A stretch of 64,000 nt of DNA from Paraburkholderia sp. CNPSo 3272 (GCF_024206495.1 NZ_JAMBPQ010000015.1:62001-126000), one strand, 5' to 3'; positions 16,187-25,658 are shown, counted from the first letter of the stretch. Made by a program: numbers and translations. The notes: generated by a model from the sequence alone, not told the origin.

Positions 16187-17488
16187 TCAGCGTTGCGAGA
16201 TCGGCAACGCCTCGCGCGGCGTTTCGCCGATGAACAGCTGACGCGGACGGCCGATCTTCTGCTCGGGGTCGGCGATCATTTCGTTCCACTGCGCAATCCA
16301 GCCAACCGTGCGCGCCATCGCGAAGATGCACGTGAACATCGAGGTCGGGATGCCCAGCGCGCGCTGCACGATGCCCGAATAGAAGTCGACGTTCGGGTAG
16401 AGCTTGCGCGACACGAAGTATTCGTCTTCCAGCGCGATCTTTTCGAGCTGCATGGCGAGCTTGAAGAGCGGATCGTCGTGCAGACCGAGTTCGTTGAGCA
16501 CTTCGTAGCACGTTTCGCGCATGAGCTTCGCACGCGGGTCATAGTTCTTGTACACGCGGTGGCCGAAGCCCATCAGCTTCACGCCCGAGTTCTTGTCCTT
16601 CACCTGCTCGATGAACTTCGGGATGTTATCGACCGAGCCGATTTCTTCGAGCATGTTCAGCGCGGCTTCGTTCGCGCCGCCGTGCGCCGGGCCCCACAGG
16701 CAAGCGATGCCGGCCGCGATACATGCGAACGGATTCGCGCCCGACGAACCGGCCAGACGCACCGTCGAGGTCGAAGCGTTCTGCTCGTGATCGGCGTGCA
16801 GGATGAGGATACGGTCGAGCGCGCGCACGAGCACGTCGTTGACCTTGTACTCCTCGCTCGGCGCAGAGAACATCATGCGCATGAAGTTCGCGCTGTACGA
16901 GAGGTCGTTCTGCGGATACACGAACGGCTGGCCGATCGAGTACTTGTACGCCATGGCGACGAGCGTCGGCAGCTTCGCGATCATGCGGATCGCCGACACC
17001 TCGCGGTGCTTCGCGTTGTTGATGTCGAGCGAGTCGTGATAGAACGCGGACAGCGCGCCGACCGCCGCCACCAGAATCGCCATCGGATGTGCGTCACGGC
17101 GGAACCCCCGGAAAAAGAAGTGCATCTGCTCGTGAACCATCGTGTGGTTCGTCACCGAGGCCACGAATTCGTCCTTCTGCTGCTGGGTGGGCAGCTCGCC
17201 CTTGAGCAGGAGATAGCAGCTTTCGAGGAAGTCGGCGTTTTGCGCGAGGTTGTCGATCGGGTAGCCGCGGTAAAGCAGCTGACCCTTGTCGCCGTCGATG
17301 TACGTGATCGCCGAGTTGCACGACGCCGTCGACATGAAGCCCGGGTCATAGGTGAACATGCCGGTCTGGCCGTACAGCTTGCGGATGTCGATCACGTCCG
17401 GGCCCTGGGTGCCCTTGTAGACCGGCAACTGCACGCCTTCAGCGTGGCCGGGGATCGTGAGCGTGGCGTGTGTCTTCGAGTCGATCAT
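16187..17488 (-). CDS. gltA: type II citrate synthase
   Basis: The 433-residue enzyme makes citrate from oxaloacetate and acetyl-CoA. Visible marks are VIDIRKLYGQTGMFTYDPG, ILHADHEQNASTSTVRLAGS, LWGPAHGGANEAAL with the active-site His, GFGHRVYKNYDPRA, and the final NVDFYSGIVQRALGIP (active-site Asp) and RPRQLF. The length is standard for the hexameric, NADH-sensitive type. The start at 17488 gives the usual MIDSKTHATL N-terminus; the longer open frame upstream is non-homologous. Unlike many Burkholderia relatives, no sdh genes precede it here. Confidence 0.95.
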   Translation of the reverse strand: MIDSKTHATLTIPGHAEGVQLPVYKGTQGPDVIDIRKLYGQTGMFTYDPGFMSTASCNSAITYIDGDKGQLLYRGYPIDNLAQNADFLESCYLLLKGELPTQQQKDEFVASVTNHTMVHEQMHFFFRGFRRDAHPMAILVAAVGALSAFYHDSLDINNAKHREVSAIRMIAKLPTLVAMAYKYSIGQPFVYPQNDLSYSANFMRMMFSAPSEEYKVNDVLVRALDRILILHADHEQNASTSTVRLAGSSGANPFACIAAGIACLWGPAHGGANEAALNMLEEIGSVDNIPKFIEQVKDKNSGVKLMGFGHRVYKNYDPRAKLMRETCYEVLNELGLHDDPLFKLAMQLEKIALEDEYFVSRKLYPNVDFYSGIVQRALGIPTSMFTCIFAMARTVGWIAQWNEMIADPEQKIGRPRQLFIGETPREALPISQR

Positions 17489-17861
17489 TTTCTGTCCTTG
17501 AATTGCTGTCACATCGCAATACTTCGCGCAAAACCTCGCGCAACAGGACGCAGCCGCCGGAAAGGCCGGCATCGCTGCGACCGCTTGCCGCATTCTACGG
17601 CGCAGTGCAGCACCGATTGATAGCGCAGCCAGCAACAATCCCTCTTCATGCCCGCAACACTGCCCAGCTTGCGGCTTCCTTAACGCCGATTCTTGCAACA
17701 ATATTTTGCTCTTGCAGCGCAACATGTCGCACCTCATCTTTGCGATACTGCTTGACATGCAAGGGTTTTCCATTACTTGCATTCTGTAAACCAGCCTGCT
17801 GTCACAGGCGGACTTTTCTCACCGCCGCACGCGCTTAAAGCAAAACGTAAGGAAGCAACAG
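17489..17861. other. 373-base intergenic region between divergent gltA and a small gene
   Basis: The region contains the gltA promoter on the minus strand and that of the plus-strand gene at 17862. A TTGACA box lies at 17752-17757, but the -10 at the expected distance is poor. No gene, repeat or riboswitch was recognised. Confidence 0.5.
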
Positions 17862-18263
17862 ATGAACATCTCGGTCGACACCCTGTTCGCAGAAGACGAA
17901 CAAGCAGAGGGCGCCGTTGTCACGGCACTCAATCACCAGGACATCGTGGTCGCACTGTCGGCCGCGCTCGCCAGCGAACGCGTAGCCGTGCTGCACATGC
18001 TGTATCCGCGCACCGACGCGCGCACGCACCGCAGCCTCGACCACCTCGTGGACGCGCTCAACGGCCACGGCCTGCACCAGGTCGCCCGCCTCGTGTCGCA
18101 GGAAGCGCACTATCTCGTGTTCAAGGATCCGGCGAAGGCATGGAAGGCCTTCCATGAAATCCGCAACGATTCGCTCGCGATCGGCGTGCACCTCTACTAC
18201 GCGGGCCTCGTGGGCGAGGCGGCCGAGCACAAGCTCGACGCCCACGCGCACGGCCGCAACTGA
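17862..18263 (+). CDS. conserved-looking hypothetical protein, 133 aa
   Basis: I do not recognise the family. The protein is soluble, with no signal peptide or membrane segment, and looks alpha-helical with a mixed core (VVALSAALASERVAVLHMLY; SLDHLVDALNGHGLHQVARL; VGVHLYYAGLVGEA-like end). A strong ribosome site (AAGGAAG) precedes the ATG, and a clear terminator follows, so it is a real single-gene unit. It is divergent from gltA, which says nothing firm about function. Confidence 0.7.
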   Translation: MNISVDTLFAEDEQAEGAVVTALNHQDIVVALSAALASERVAVLHMLYPRTDARTHRSLDHLVDALNGHGLHQVARLVSQEAHYLVFKDPAKAWKAFHEIRNDSLAIGVHLYYAGLVGEAAEHKLDAHAHGRN

Positions 18264-18306
18264 GCGAGAGTCATTCGGACTGCGATATTTTTCGCAGCAA
18301 CGAAAT

Positions 18307-18336
18307 GGGCGGCCGCATTGCATGGCCGCCCTTTTT
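18307..18336 (+). terminator. rho-independent terminator
   Basis: The perfect arms GGGCGGCC (18307-18314) and GGCCGCCC (18324-18331) are followed by T5. It ends the 133-residue gene and lies before the convergent alpha/beta hydrolase. Confidence 0.85.
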
Positions 18337-18359
18337 GCATCGGCGTGAATCAGCGTGCG

Positions 18360-19205
18360 TCAGCGCCCGTGGCCGCTCACGAATCGGTCAATCAGCTCGT
18401 TGAACGCCGCGGGCCGCGCCAGATTCATCCCATGCGATGCGCCCGCCACACTCGCGCGGCGCGCATCGGGCAGCCAGGCATCGAGCGCAGCCACGGCCCG
18501 ATGAAACACTTCAGGACTCTGCTCGCCGTCGATCAGCAGCACGGGGCATTGCACGTCGGCGGCTTGCTCGCGCGAGTACGCAGGCAGCGGATCCTGAAAC
18601 TGCGGCCCAAGCGTGTGCGCGTTGTCGGTGGCCATGCGGCGAAACCCGTGCGTGCTCTTCGCCCAGAAGCCGGGCCGGCTCACCGAATCGACGAACAGTT
18701 CCAGCCCTGCGTCCACCTGGCCCGACTCGATTAGCGCCACGGCGCGGGCGCGCAGCGCATTGACGTTCTCTGGCAGCGTGGCGAGCGTCTGGCCCGGCTG
18801 CTGGACTGGGCCGCCCGGATCGGCGAGCGTGAGCGTGCGCACGTGTTGCGGATGGCGCCGCGCGAACTGGAATGACACGAGGCCGCCGCGCGAATGCCCG
18901 GTCACGTGCGCCGGGCCCGCGCCCAAGGCTTCGACGAACGCCGCAAGCTCATCCGCATGCTGCCGCCAGCTGAACGGCAGGCCGCGCGCAGCCTCCGCGG
19001 CAGGCCAGTAGTGCGTGAGACTCACCGATACACAGCGATATTGCTGCGCGAGACCGGCCAGCTGCGGCTGCCAGTAGCGGTAATCGCAAAGCGAGCCGTG
19101 CACGAAGAGAAGAAGTTCGCCAGCGCCCCGTTCGACATAGGGCATGGGCAGGCCACCGGGCAGTTCGATGAACGTGCCGGGGGCTGGAAAAGCGGCTGGA
19201 TTCAC
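18360..19205 (-). CDS. alpha/beta hydrolase
   Basis: The 281-residue protein has the alpha/beta-hydrolase core: LLLFVHGSLCDYRYW, the nucleophile elbow GHSRGG, an acidic residue in LLIDGEQSPE, and the catalytic His in GASHGMN. It is cytoplasmic, and the substrate is unknown. The proposed start is GTG 19205 (VNPAAFPAPG...); ATG 19145, 20 codons later, is possible. The open frame extends upstream into the mreB-like gene but carries no similarity there. Confidence 0.78.
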   Translation of the reverse strand: MNPAAFPAPGTFIELPGGLPMPYVERGAGELLLFVHGSLCDYRYWQPQLAGLAQQYRCVSVSLTHYWPAAEAARGLPFSWRQHADELAAFVEALGAGPAHVTGHSRGGLVSFQFARRHPQHVRTLTLADPGGPVQQPGQTLATLPENVNALRARAVALIESGQVDAGLELFVDSVSRPGFWAKSTHGFRRMATDNAHTLGPQFQDPLPAYSREQAADVQCPVLLIDGEQSPEVFHRAVAALDAWLPDARRASVAGASHGMNLARPAAFNELIDRFVSGHGR

Positions 19206-19381
19206 GGCTGGACGATGTGGAAACAACGGGACAGCGGCGCATTGCAATGGACTACGGCCTACTGGCAGTCCATCGCGGCGCACGCCGGCAAAGTGGCGTA
19301 TTGTCCCACGCCCGCCGCGCGAAGAGCCGTGAAGCCGGCGCCCTCGCGAAGCGGCCTTGCCCCATGCGCCGGCTTGCGCCG

Positions 19382-20437
19382 TTATTCGACCATTTCGAAA
19401 GCGTGCTCGCTCATGAGCGAGGCCGCCGCGCCCGCGCCGCGCACCGCGCAGGTGAGCGGCTCGTCGGCCACGCGCACGGTCACGCCAAGCTCGGCGGCGA
19501 GGCACTGGTCGAGCCTGCCGAGCAGCGAGCCGCCGCCCGTGAGCACGATGCCGCTATCGGCGATGTCGGTGACGAGTTCGGGGGGCGCCGTCTCGAGCAC
19601 CTGCCGCACCGTGTTGATCACCACGCGCAACGGCGCGGCCAGCGCGTCGACCACGTCGTGGCTCGTGATCTCGACCGTGCGCGGCAGACCGTCTTCCATG
19701 CTGCGGCCGGTCGCGCGGATGCGTTCGAGGGGTTCTCCGTAGAGCGCGCAGCCAATCGTCTTTTTCACGTGTTCGGCGGTCTGGTCGCCCAGCACGACGC
19801 CATAAAGCGTGCGTACATGATCGACGATGGCGCGGTCGAACTGGTCGCCGCCCACGCGCACCGAACCGCTGCACGCCACGCCGCCCAGCGCGACGATGCC
19901 CACTTCCGTCGTGCCGCCGCCGATATCGACGACCATCGAGCCGGTTGCCGCGTGCACCGGCAAGCCCGCGCCGAGGGCCGAAGCCAGCGACTCGCCGATC
20001 AGATTCACGCTCGCAGCGCCCGCCGCGAAGGCCGCCTCGCGAATCGCGCGGCGCTCGACGCGCGTCGCGCCCGCCGGCACGCACACCGTGAATGCCGCAC
20101 GGCGGCCGAGCAGACGGCGCGGCTGCGCCATCGCCACGAAGCGGCGCATCATGTGTTCGGCAGCGGAAAAATTGGCGATCACGCCGTGCGAGAGCGGCCG
20201 CACCGTCTCCATATTGGCCGGCGCGCGGCCAAGCAGATCCTTCGCCTCGCGGCCCACCGCGGCGACCGTCGTCTCGCTCGCCCCCGCGCGCCGTTCGAAG
20301 CAGACCACGGAGGGCTGGTTCAGCACGATGCCTTTGTCGGCGGTGTAGATGAGCGTGTTGGCCGTACCGAGATCGAGCGCCACGTCCTGGCGGAACAGCC
20401 TTTTGGAAAAAATGGATTGCGGCTTGGCTCGGGCCAT
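19382..20437 (-). CDS. MreB/Mbl-family actin-like protein (paralogue outside mreBCD)
   Basis: The 351-residue protein has the actin-fold nucleotide motifs: phosphate 1 DVALDLGTANTLIY, phosphate 2 MVVDIGGGTTEVG and adenosine SGIVLTGGGSLLG. MreB filaments guide cell-wall synthesis at the inner membrane. The usual mreBCD-pbp2-rodA neighbours are absent, so this looks like a second copy. Its sequence is more divergent than housekeeping MreB (for example MQPRRLLGRRAAFTVCVPAG in place of the usual conserved run). The start at 20437 gives the normal N-terminus; an ATG-proximal ribosome site is weak. Confidence 0.85.
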   Translation of the reverse strand: MARAKPQSIFSKRLFRQDVALDLGTANTLIYTADKGIVLNQPSVVCFERRAGASETTVAAVGREAKDLLGRAPANMETVRPLSHGVIANFSAAEHMMRRFVAMAQPRRLLGRRAAFTVCVPAGATRVERRAIREAAFAAGAASVNLIGESLASALGAGLPVHAATGSMVVDIGGGTTEVGIVALGGVACSGSVRVGGDQFDRAIVDHVRTLYGVVLGDQTAEHVKKTIGCALYGEPLERIRATGRSMEDGLPRTVEITSHDVVDALAAPLRVVINTVRQVLETAPPELVTDIADSGIVLTGGGSLLGRLDQCLAAELGVTVRVADEPLTCAVRGAGAAASLMSEHAFEMVE

Positions 20438-20788
20438 ATTGGTCTGAAGTTCGGTTCTTTTTGGCGACCCCGCAGACGAAGCGCCGCCGGATGGCATTCC
20501 CGATGGCGGCCTCGTCCAGGCAGCGCGAACTAGCCGCGCGCCGGGCGGAACGGGCCTACGCGGCCCATAAGGTCGCGGCGACTCCCCGTATTAACGGCCG
20601 CGACCGGCGCGAACTTTAGCCGGTCCAAAAACAACTGCATAGGGTAGCCGGAAAATATGGCCGAAATACGACACTTCGGGCTTATGCGACTGCCATTTGT
20701 ACCGATTTAGCCCGCCGAAGCAGCCCGATGCATACTGATTAACGGGGACCGGCGTCGTCCCCGCCCGCGATGGGATCTATCCGGCGAT
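20438..20788. other. 351-base intergenic region with one hairpin
   Basis: The right part, upstream of the mreB-like gene on the minus strand, should hold its promoter. A hairpin at 20743-20763 (CGGGGAC with GTCCCCG) lies 26 bases after the esterase stop and may end that transcript. I see no gene. Confidence 0.5.
20743..20763 (-). terminator. hairpin after the esterase gene
   Basis: A 7-base stem with a 7-base loop just downstream of the minus-strand esterase stop is followed by TTAAT on that strand. It is a weak but plausible terminator. Confidence 0.45.
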
Positions 20789-21439
20789 CTAGCTGCGCGC
20801 GAGCGCGCGCACCAGGGCATCGCGCCCGAGCATGACGCCCTGCGGCGTAATCGTGTGGCCGACGCCCGGCAGCGCGAAAGCGGTGACCGCGAAGCCCGCG
20901 TCGCTGAATGCGGCGGCGGCGCGCTCCAGTTCGCTGGCCGGAATCACTTCGTCGTCCTCGCCGTGCACCAGCGTGAGCACCGTGCGGCTTTTCGCGATTA
21001 CGGGCACGACGAGCCGGCCCGCATAGGCGACCACGGCCGCCGCCCCCGCCGCCTGGGTGGCCACGTGGAAGAGCGACATGATCGAGCCTTGCGAGAAACC
21101 CACGAGCGCGAGCGCGTCGTGGCCGAGGCCCCAGTGGGCGAGTTCGGCGTCGAGCCGCCGCTCGAACACCTGTGAGGCGGCAACGACGCGCGCCTCGCGA
21201 TTGCTTTCGCTGATGTCGCGCAGGCTGAACCACTGGCGTCCGCCATAGCCGCCGTCGAACGGCTCGCTGCCGTCGAGCGACGTGAACGCGACGCCCGGCA
21301 GCGCATCGCGCCACACGTCGGCGAGCGGCGTGAGGTCCTGTGCGTTGCTGCCTACCCCGTGCAGCAGCACGACGAGCGCGTGCGCGGCGCCATCGGCCGG
21401 CGCCAGACGCCAGCCCCCTTCGAATGCTTCCCAGCTCAT
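20789..21439 (-). CDS. phospholipase/carboxylesterase family alpha/beta hydrolase
   Basis: The 216-residue cytoplasmic esterase belongs to the phospholipase/carboxylesterase family. It shows VVLLHGVGSNAQDL, the nucleophile elbow GFSQGS, an acid in HGEDDEVIP, and the catalytic His in LPGVGHTI. The family cleaves short-chain esters and lysophospholipids. The start at 21439 has GGGGAGG seven bases upstream. The upstream neighbour is divergent. Confidence 0.87.
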   Translation of the reverse strand: MSWEAFEGGWRLAPADGAAHALVVLLHGVGSNAQDLTPLADVWRDALPGVAFTSLDGSEPFDGGYGGRQWFSLRDISESNREARVVAASQVFERRLDAELAHWGLGHDALALVGFSQGSIMSLFHVATQAAGAAAVVAYAGRLVVPVIAKSRTVLTLVHGEDDEVIPASELERAAAAFSDAGFAVTAFALPGVGHTITPQGVMLGRDALVRALARS

Positions 21440-21715
21440 GGTCGGACCTCCCCTGTACTGATGATCGTATTGTGTGTCCAGCGCACGCATTTTGCGCGGC
21501 GCGCGGCAGGCGCAAGGATACGCTCGCCGCGCAACGCGTGTACGAAAGACTCCGTTTCCCCGCGTTACAGAACGCCGCAACGGCAGCCCGATCGCGCGCG
21601 AAAGCCAATCGCAAGCCCCATGACCCTGCACCGCATGGGGATGCTCCTCGGCTGGCGATGACAAAAGACGATTACAGGTATCCTGTGCCGCAAACCGAAT
21701 ACGCGGAGAACCTGC

Positions 21716-23287
21716 TTGAACCAGCCCGCCGCATCATCGGCGCCGCCTGCGCCGCCGCCGCCGCTCCAGGGAGGCCGTCTGGTCCTCGGCACCATCGCGG
21801 TCTCGCTCGCGACCTTCATGAACGTGCTCGACACGTCGATCGCCAACGTCGCCATTCCGACCATCTCCGGCGACATGGGCGTTTCCGTCGACGAAGGCAC
21901 GTGGGTCATCACCGTGTTCGCGGCGGCCAACGCCGTGTCCATTCCGCTCACCGGCTGGCTCACGCAGCGCTTCGGCCAGGTGCGCCTGTTCGTCACCTCG
22001 ATCCTCTCGTTCGTGCTGGCTTCGTGGCTGTGCGGCATCGCACCGACCCTGCCGTTCCTGCTGGTCGCGCGCGTGCTGCAAGGCGCCGTGGCCGGCCCGC
22101 TGATTCCGCTCTCGCAGGCCATCCTGCTCGGATCCTGGCCGAAAGACAAATCGTCCACCGCGCTCGCCTTCTGGGCGATGACCACGACCGTCGGCCCGAT
22201 CGCGGGACCGGCGCTCGGCGGCTGGATCACCGACAGCTACAACTGGTCGTGGATCTTTTACATCAACATTCCGGTGGGCCTCTTCGCGGGCTTCGTCACG
22301 TGGACGATCTATCGCAACCGCGAGTCGCCCACGCGCAAGCCGCCTATCGACGTCGTGGGCCTCGGTCTGCTCATCGCCTGGGTTGCCTCGCTGCAGATCA
22401 TGCTCGACAAGGGCAAGGACCTCGACTGGTTCAACTCGCCGGTGATCGTGACGCTCGGCGTCCTCGCGCTCGTCAGTTTTGCGTTTTTCCTCGTGTGGGA
22501 GCTGACCGAGGAGCACCCGATCGTCGATTTGCGTTTGTTCGGACAACGTAACTTCCTCGGCGGCACGATCGCGATTTCGGTGGCGTACGCGGTGTTCTTC
22601 GGCAATCTGGTGCTGCTGCCGCAATGGATGCAGGAGTACCTCAACTATCGCTCCGTGGACGCGGGCCTCGTGACCGCGCCGCTCGGCGTGTTCGCGGTTA
22701 TTCTGTCTCCGGTGGTGGGGCGCCTGTTGCCGCGCTCCGACGCGCGCATCATCGCGACGATCGCGTTCGTGATGTTCGCGGGGGTGTTCTACATGCGTTC
22801 GCAGTACGTGATCGAAATCGACACCTTCCATCTCGTGCTGCCCACACTGCTGCAAGGCATCCCCATGGCGCTCTTCTTCGTGCCGCTCACGGCGATCATC
22901 CTCGCGGGACAGCCGCCGAGCCGCGTGCCCGCGGCGGCGGGCCTCTCGAACTTCGTGCGCGTGTTCTGTGGGGCAGTGGGCACCTCGATCGCGACCAACG
23001 CATGGAACAACCGCACGATCCTGCATCACGCGCGGCTCACGGAGCAGGCCTCGGTCAACAACCCGATCTTCGTGCAGGCGATGGACCAGACGCAGAAGGT
23101 GCTGAATTTGAGCGAGCCCTCCGCACGCGCGCTGTTCGACTTCCAGCTCACCACGCAGGCCGCCATGATGGGACTGAACGACATCTTCTATATCTCGGCG
23201 ATCATCTTTCTCGTGATCATTCCGCTCATCTGGATCACGAAGTCGACGAAGGGCGGCGCAGGCGGCGGCGCAGCAGGGGCGCATTGA
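21716..23287 (+). CDS. DHA2-family multidrug efflux MFS transporter (EmrB/QacA type)
   Basis: The 523-residue inner-membrane protein has 14 predicted helices and the DHA2 motifs: N-terminal LATFMNVLDTSIANVAIP and motif C WAMTTTVGPIAGPALGGWI. It would export drugs by proton antiport; no HlyD/EmrA partner lies beside it here. The start is TTG 21716, supported by GGAG eight bases upstream and the absence of an ATG in a suitable place. The tail ends in a Gly-rich run. Confidence 0.9.
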   Translation: MNQPAASSAPPAPPPPLQGGRLVLGTIAVSLATFMNVLDTSIANVAIPTISGDMGVSVDEGTWVITVFAAANAVSIPLTGWLTQRFGQVRLFVTSILSFVLASWLCGIAPTLPFLLVARVLQGAVAGPLIPLSQAILLGSWPKDKSSTALAFWAMTTTVGPIAGPALGGWITDSYNWSWIFYINIPVGLFAGFVTWTIYRNRESPTRKPPIDVVGLGLLIAWVASLQIMLDKGKDLDWFNSPVIVTLGVLALVSFAFFLVWELTEEHPIVDLRLFGQRNFLGGTIAISVAYAVFFGNLVLLPQWMQEYLNYRSVDAGLVTAPLGVFAVILSPVVGRLLPRSDARIIATIAFVMFAGVFYMRSQYVIEIDTFHLVLPTLLQGIPMALFFVPLTAIILAGQPPSRVPAAAGLSNFVRVFCGAVGTSIATNAWNNRTILHHARLTEQASVNNPIFVQAMDQTQKVLNLSEPSARALFDFQLTTQAAMMGLNDIFYISAIIFLVIIPLIWITKSTKGGAGGGAAGAH

Positions 23288-23396
23288 CCCGCGAGGTCGA
23301 GTCGGGGCGCGCAATGAAGCCGGGGCGGTAAGCGCGAGCCGCTACAATCGCGGTCACCGCGGCGGGCGCTCCGCCGCGACTGCCCGGCTTTCTCCC

Positions 23397-24323
23397 ATGA
23401 ATCACACGTTCGACTACACGCTCATCCTCGACGCCATCCATCGCGACCTGCAGCCGTATATCGGCACGGGCCGCGTCGCCGACTACATTCCCGAACTCGC
23501 CACAGTGCGCGCCGATCACTTCGGCATGGCCATCGTCACGGTGGACGGCCAGGTGTATCGCACCGGCGACGCCAATGTGCGCTTTTCCATCCAGAGCATT
23601 TCGAAGCTGTTCGCCTGCACGCTCGCGTTCCAGCTGCTCGGCGACGCGCTCTGGCAGCGCGTAGGCCGCGAGCCTTCGGGCACGGCATTCAACTCGCTCG
23701 TGCAGCTCGAATTCGAGGCGGGCAAGCCGCGCAACCCGTTCATCAACGCGGGCGCGCTCGTCGTGACCGACGTGCTGTGCCGCCGCTTCGTGCAGGCCGA
23801 AACCGCGCTCGTCGATTTCATGCGGCGGCTTGCGGGCGAGCCCGGCATCGGCTACGACCTGCGCGTCGCGCAGTCGGAACTCGCGCACGCCGAGCGCAAC
23901 CGCGCGATGGCGCATTTCATCGCGAGCTTCGGCAACCTGGAGATGCCCGCCGATACCGTGATCGACGCGTATTGCCGCCAGTGCGCGATCTCGATGAGCT
24001 GCGTGGAACTGGCGCGAGCGGCGCTCTTTCTGGCCAACGGCGGCGTCTCGCCCGCGAGCGGCGAACCCGTGCTCGATGCGAGTTCGGCCAAGCGCCTTTC
24101 TGCGCTGATGCTGACCTGCGGCACCTACGACGCGGCCGGCGACTTCGTCTACCGCGTGGGCTTACCTGCGAAGAGCGGTGTGGGCGGCGGGATCATCGCG
24201 GTGCTGCCCGGCGAGTTCGCCGTGTGCGTGTGGTCGCCGGGACTCGACGCGACGGGCAATTCGCTGGTCGGCTCGCTAGCGCTGGAGTGGTTGACGACGC
24301 GCATCGGGCGCTCGATTTTCTGA
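23397..24323 (+). CDS. glsA: glutaminase
   Basis: The 308-residue enzyme hydrolyses glutamine to glutamate and ammonia. It has the serine-lactamase-like fold with the SISK nucleophile/lysine motif at about 67-70, and conserved blocks ADHFGMAIVTVDG, EPSGTAFNSLVQLE, NPFINAGALV, YCRQCAISMSC and PAKSGVGGGIIA. The length and pattern match GlsA of proteobacteria. It is a single gene, transcribed in the same direction as the efflux pump after a 109-base gap. Confidence 0.93.
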   Translation: MNHTFDYTLILDAIHRDLQPYIGTGRVADYIPELATVRADHFGMAIVTVDGQVYRTGDANVRFSIQSISKLFACTLAFQLLGDALWQRVGREPSGTAFNSLVQLEFEAGKPRNPFINAGALVVTDVLCRRFVQAETALVDFMRRLAGEPGIGYDLRVAQSELAHAERNRAMAHFIASFGNLEMPADTVIDAYCRQCAISMSCVELARAALFLANGGVSPASGEPVLDASSAKRLSALMLTCGTYDAAGDFVYRVGLPAKSGVGGGIIAVLPGEFAVCVWSPGLDATGNSLVGSLALEWLTTRIGRSIF

Positions 24324-24379
24324 GGCCTGGGTGAACGCCATCCGGTCAGCATCCGCAAGCCCTGCGCGACGGCGCAGCC

Positions 24380-25012
24380 TCAGAGCGGCGGCCGCTCGAG
24401 CGTGAGCCAGCGCTGCACGGAAGGCCTCTGCCACTGAGCCAGAGCGTATTGCGCCAGCCGATGCGGCACCGGATCACCGTTCAGCACCAGACGGTTCAGC
24501 ATCAACGCCAGATCCACGTCGGCGATGGACCACTCGCCGAAGAGATGCCTTTCGCCTTGCGCGAGCAGCGCTTCGGCCATCGCGAAGAGCTTCTCAGCCG
24601 CGAGTTGCGCTGCGCTGGAAAGTGGCGCCGCGGTCGGGCCGTAAAACACGACCTCGGTCGAGCGTTCCTGGCGGATCGACATGAGATCGCTGCGCAGCCA
24701 CGCCTGAACCTGGCGCGCGCGGGCGCGCTGTTGGCGATCCGCGGGATAGAGCGCCACGCCGGGGAAGGTTTCGTCCAGATACTCAGTGATCGCCGATGAC
24801 TCCGAGAGCGCGAAGCCGTCGTGGATCAGGGTCGGCACGCGCCGCGTGAGCGACATCGCCGCGAATTCCGGCTGCTGGTTTTCGCTTCTTGCGAGATCGA
24901 CGGTCGAAAGCTCGAAAGCGAGCGCCTTCTCGTGCAGGGCGACGAAGACGGACATCGCATAGGGACTGGCGTACTGGGCGTCGGCGTAGAGGTGGAGAGT
25001 TGGATTGGTCAC
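24380..25012 (-). CDS. yfcF: glutathione S-transferase, YfcF type
   Basis: The 210-residue protein follows E. coli YfcF along its whole length: LHLYADAQYASPYAMSVFVA, TRRVPTLIHDGFALSESSAI, QVQAWLRSDLMSIRQER, and FGEWSIADVDLALMLNRLVL. Such proteins have glutathione transferase or peroxidase activity in the cytoplasm. The start is GTG 25012 with GGAG upstream; the longer frame overlaps the next gene. It is convergent with glsA. Confidence 0.88.
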   Translation of the reverse strand: MTNPTLHLYADAQYASPYAMSVFVALHEKALAFELSTVDLARSENQQPEFAAMSLTRRVPTLIHDGFALSESSAITEYLDETFPGVALYPADRQQRARARQVQAWLRSDLMSIRQERSTEVVFYGPTAAPLSSAAQLAAEKLFAMAEALLAQGERHLFGEWSIADVDLALMLNRLVLNGDPVPHRLAQYALAQWQRPSVQRWLTLERPPL

Positions 25013-25109
25013 AGTCGGCTCCGTTATCGGCGCCGACGATAGTAGCAAGCAGGGCCGCCGTTGCGCTCGACCACTGACGGGCAGACCGAACCAGGCCGCC
25101 CCGCTCCGC

Positions 25110-25658
25110 TCACGCCGTCGCCGAGACCAGCCCCGTGGTCTTGCCACTCGCGACCATCAACTGCGCCAGTGAACTCTGCACGCTCGCCAGTTGCGACGCG
25201 ATCTGGCTGACCTGGCTCGCGTCCGATTGCGACGGCGAGCTCAACGCGCTTTGCGCACTCTGGATCTGCGCCTTGATCTGGCTGATCTCGCCCGAGTTCG
25301 ACCCTTGCGCCGCGGCGCCCGAGGTCTGCGACGACACCTGCGCTAGCTGCGCCTGAAGCGACGCGATGAGCGCATTCAATTCGTCGAGTTCGCTCGATGA
25401 CGAACTGCTGGAGGATACCGCGCCGCCACCGCCGCCGCCCGACTTCGAGGTTGCCGAGGTGCTTTGCGTCGAAGTCGAAGTCGACGTGGTGCTGCTGCTG
25501 GACGCGCTCGTCGAGGAACCCGTCGTGCTGTCGCCGTTCGAATTCGACGATTGCGCGCCAGAGGACGCGCCATTGCCTGCGCCGCCCGTCGAGGTCTGAC
25601 CGCCGCTGCCGTAGGCAGTGGTCGTAGTCGTAGTCCCGGTAATGGGTTGAATCTGCAT
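25110..25658 (-). CDS. Ser/Thr-rich protein with helical C-terminal half
   Basis: The family is not recognised with certainty. The 182 residues split into a low-complexity Ser/Thr/Gly N-terminal half (about 1-90, with runs of Ser and six Gly) and a C-terminal half of heptad-like helices rich in Ala, Gln and Ser (LNALIASLQAQLAQVSS; ISQIKAQIQSAQSAL; VSQIASQLASVQSSLAQL), which look like a coiled coil. There is no signal peptide. The layout recalls FlxA-like proteins. The start at 25658 gives MQIQPITGT; the gap to the GST is 97 bases. Confidence 0.65.
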   Translation of the reverse strand: MQIQPITGTTTTTTAYGSGGQTSTGGAGNGASSGAQSSNSNGDSTTGSSTSASSSSTTSTSTSTQSTSATSKSGGGGGGAVSSSSSSSSELDELNALIASLQAQLAQVSSQTSGAAAQGSNSGEISQIKAQIQSAQSALSSPSQSDASQVSQIASQLASVQSSLAQLMVASGKTTGLVSATA

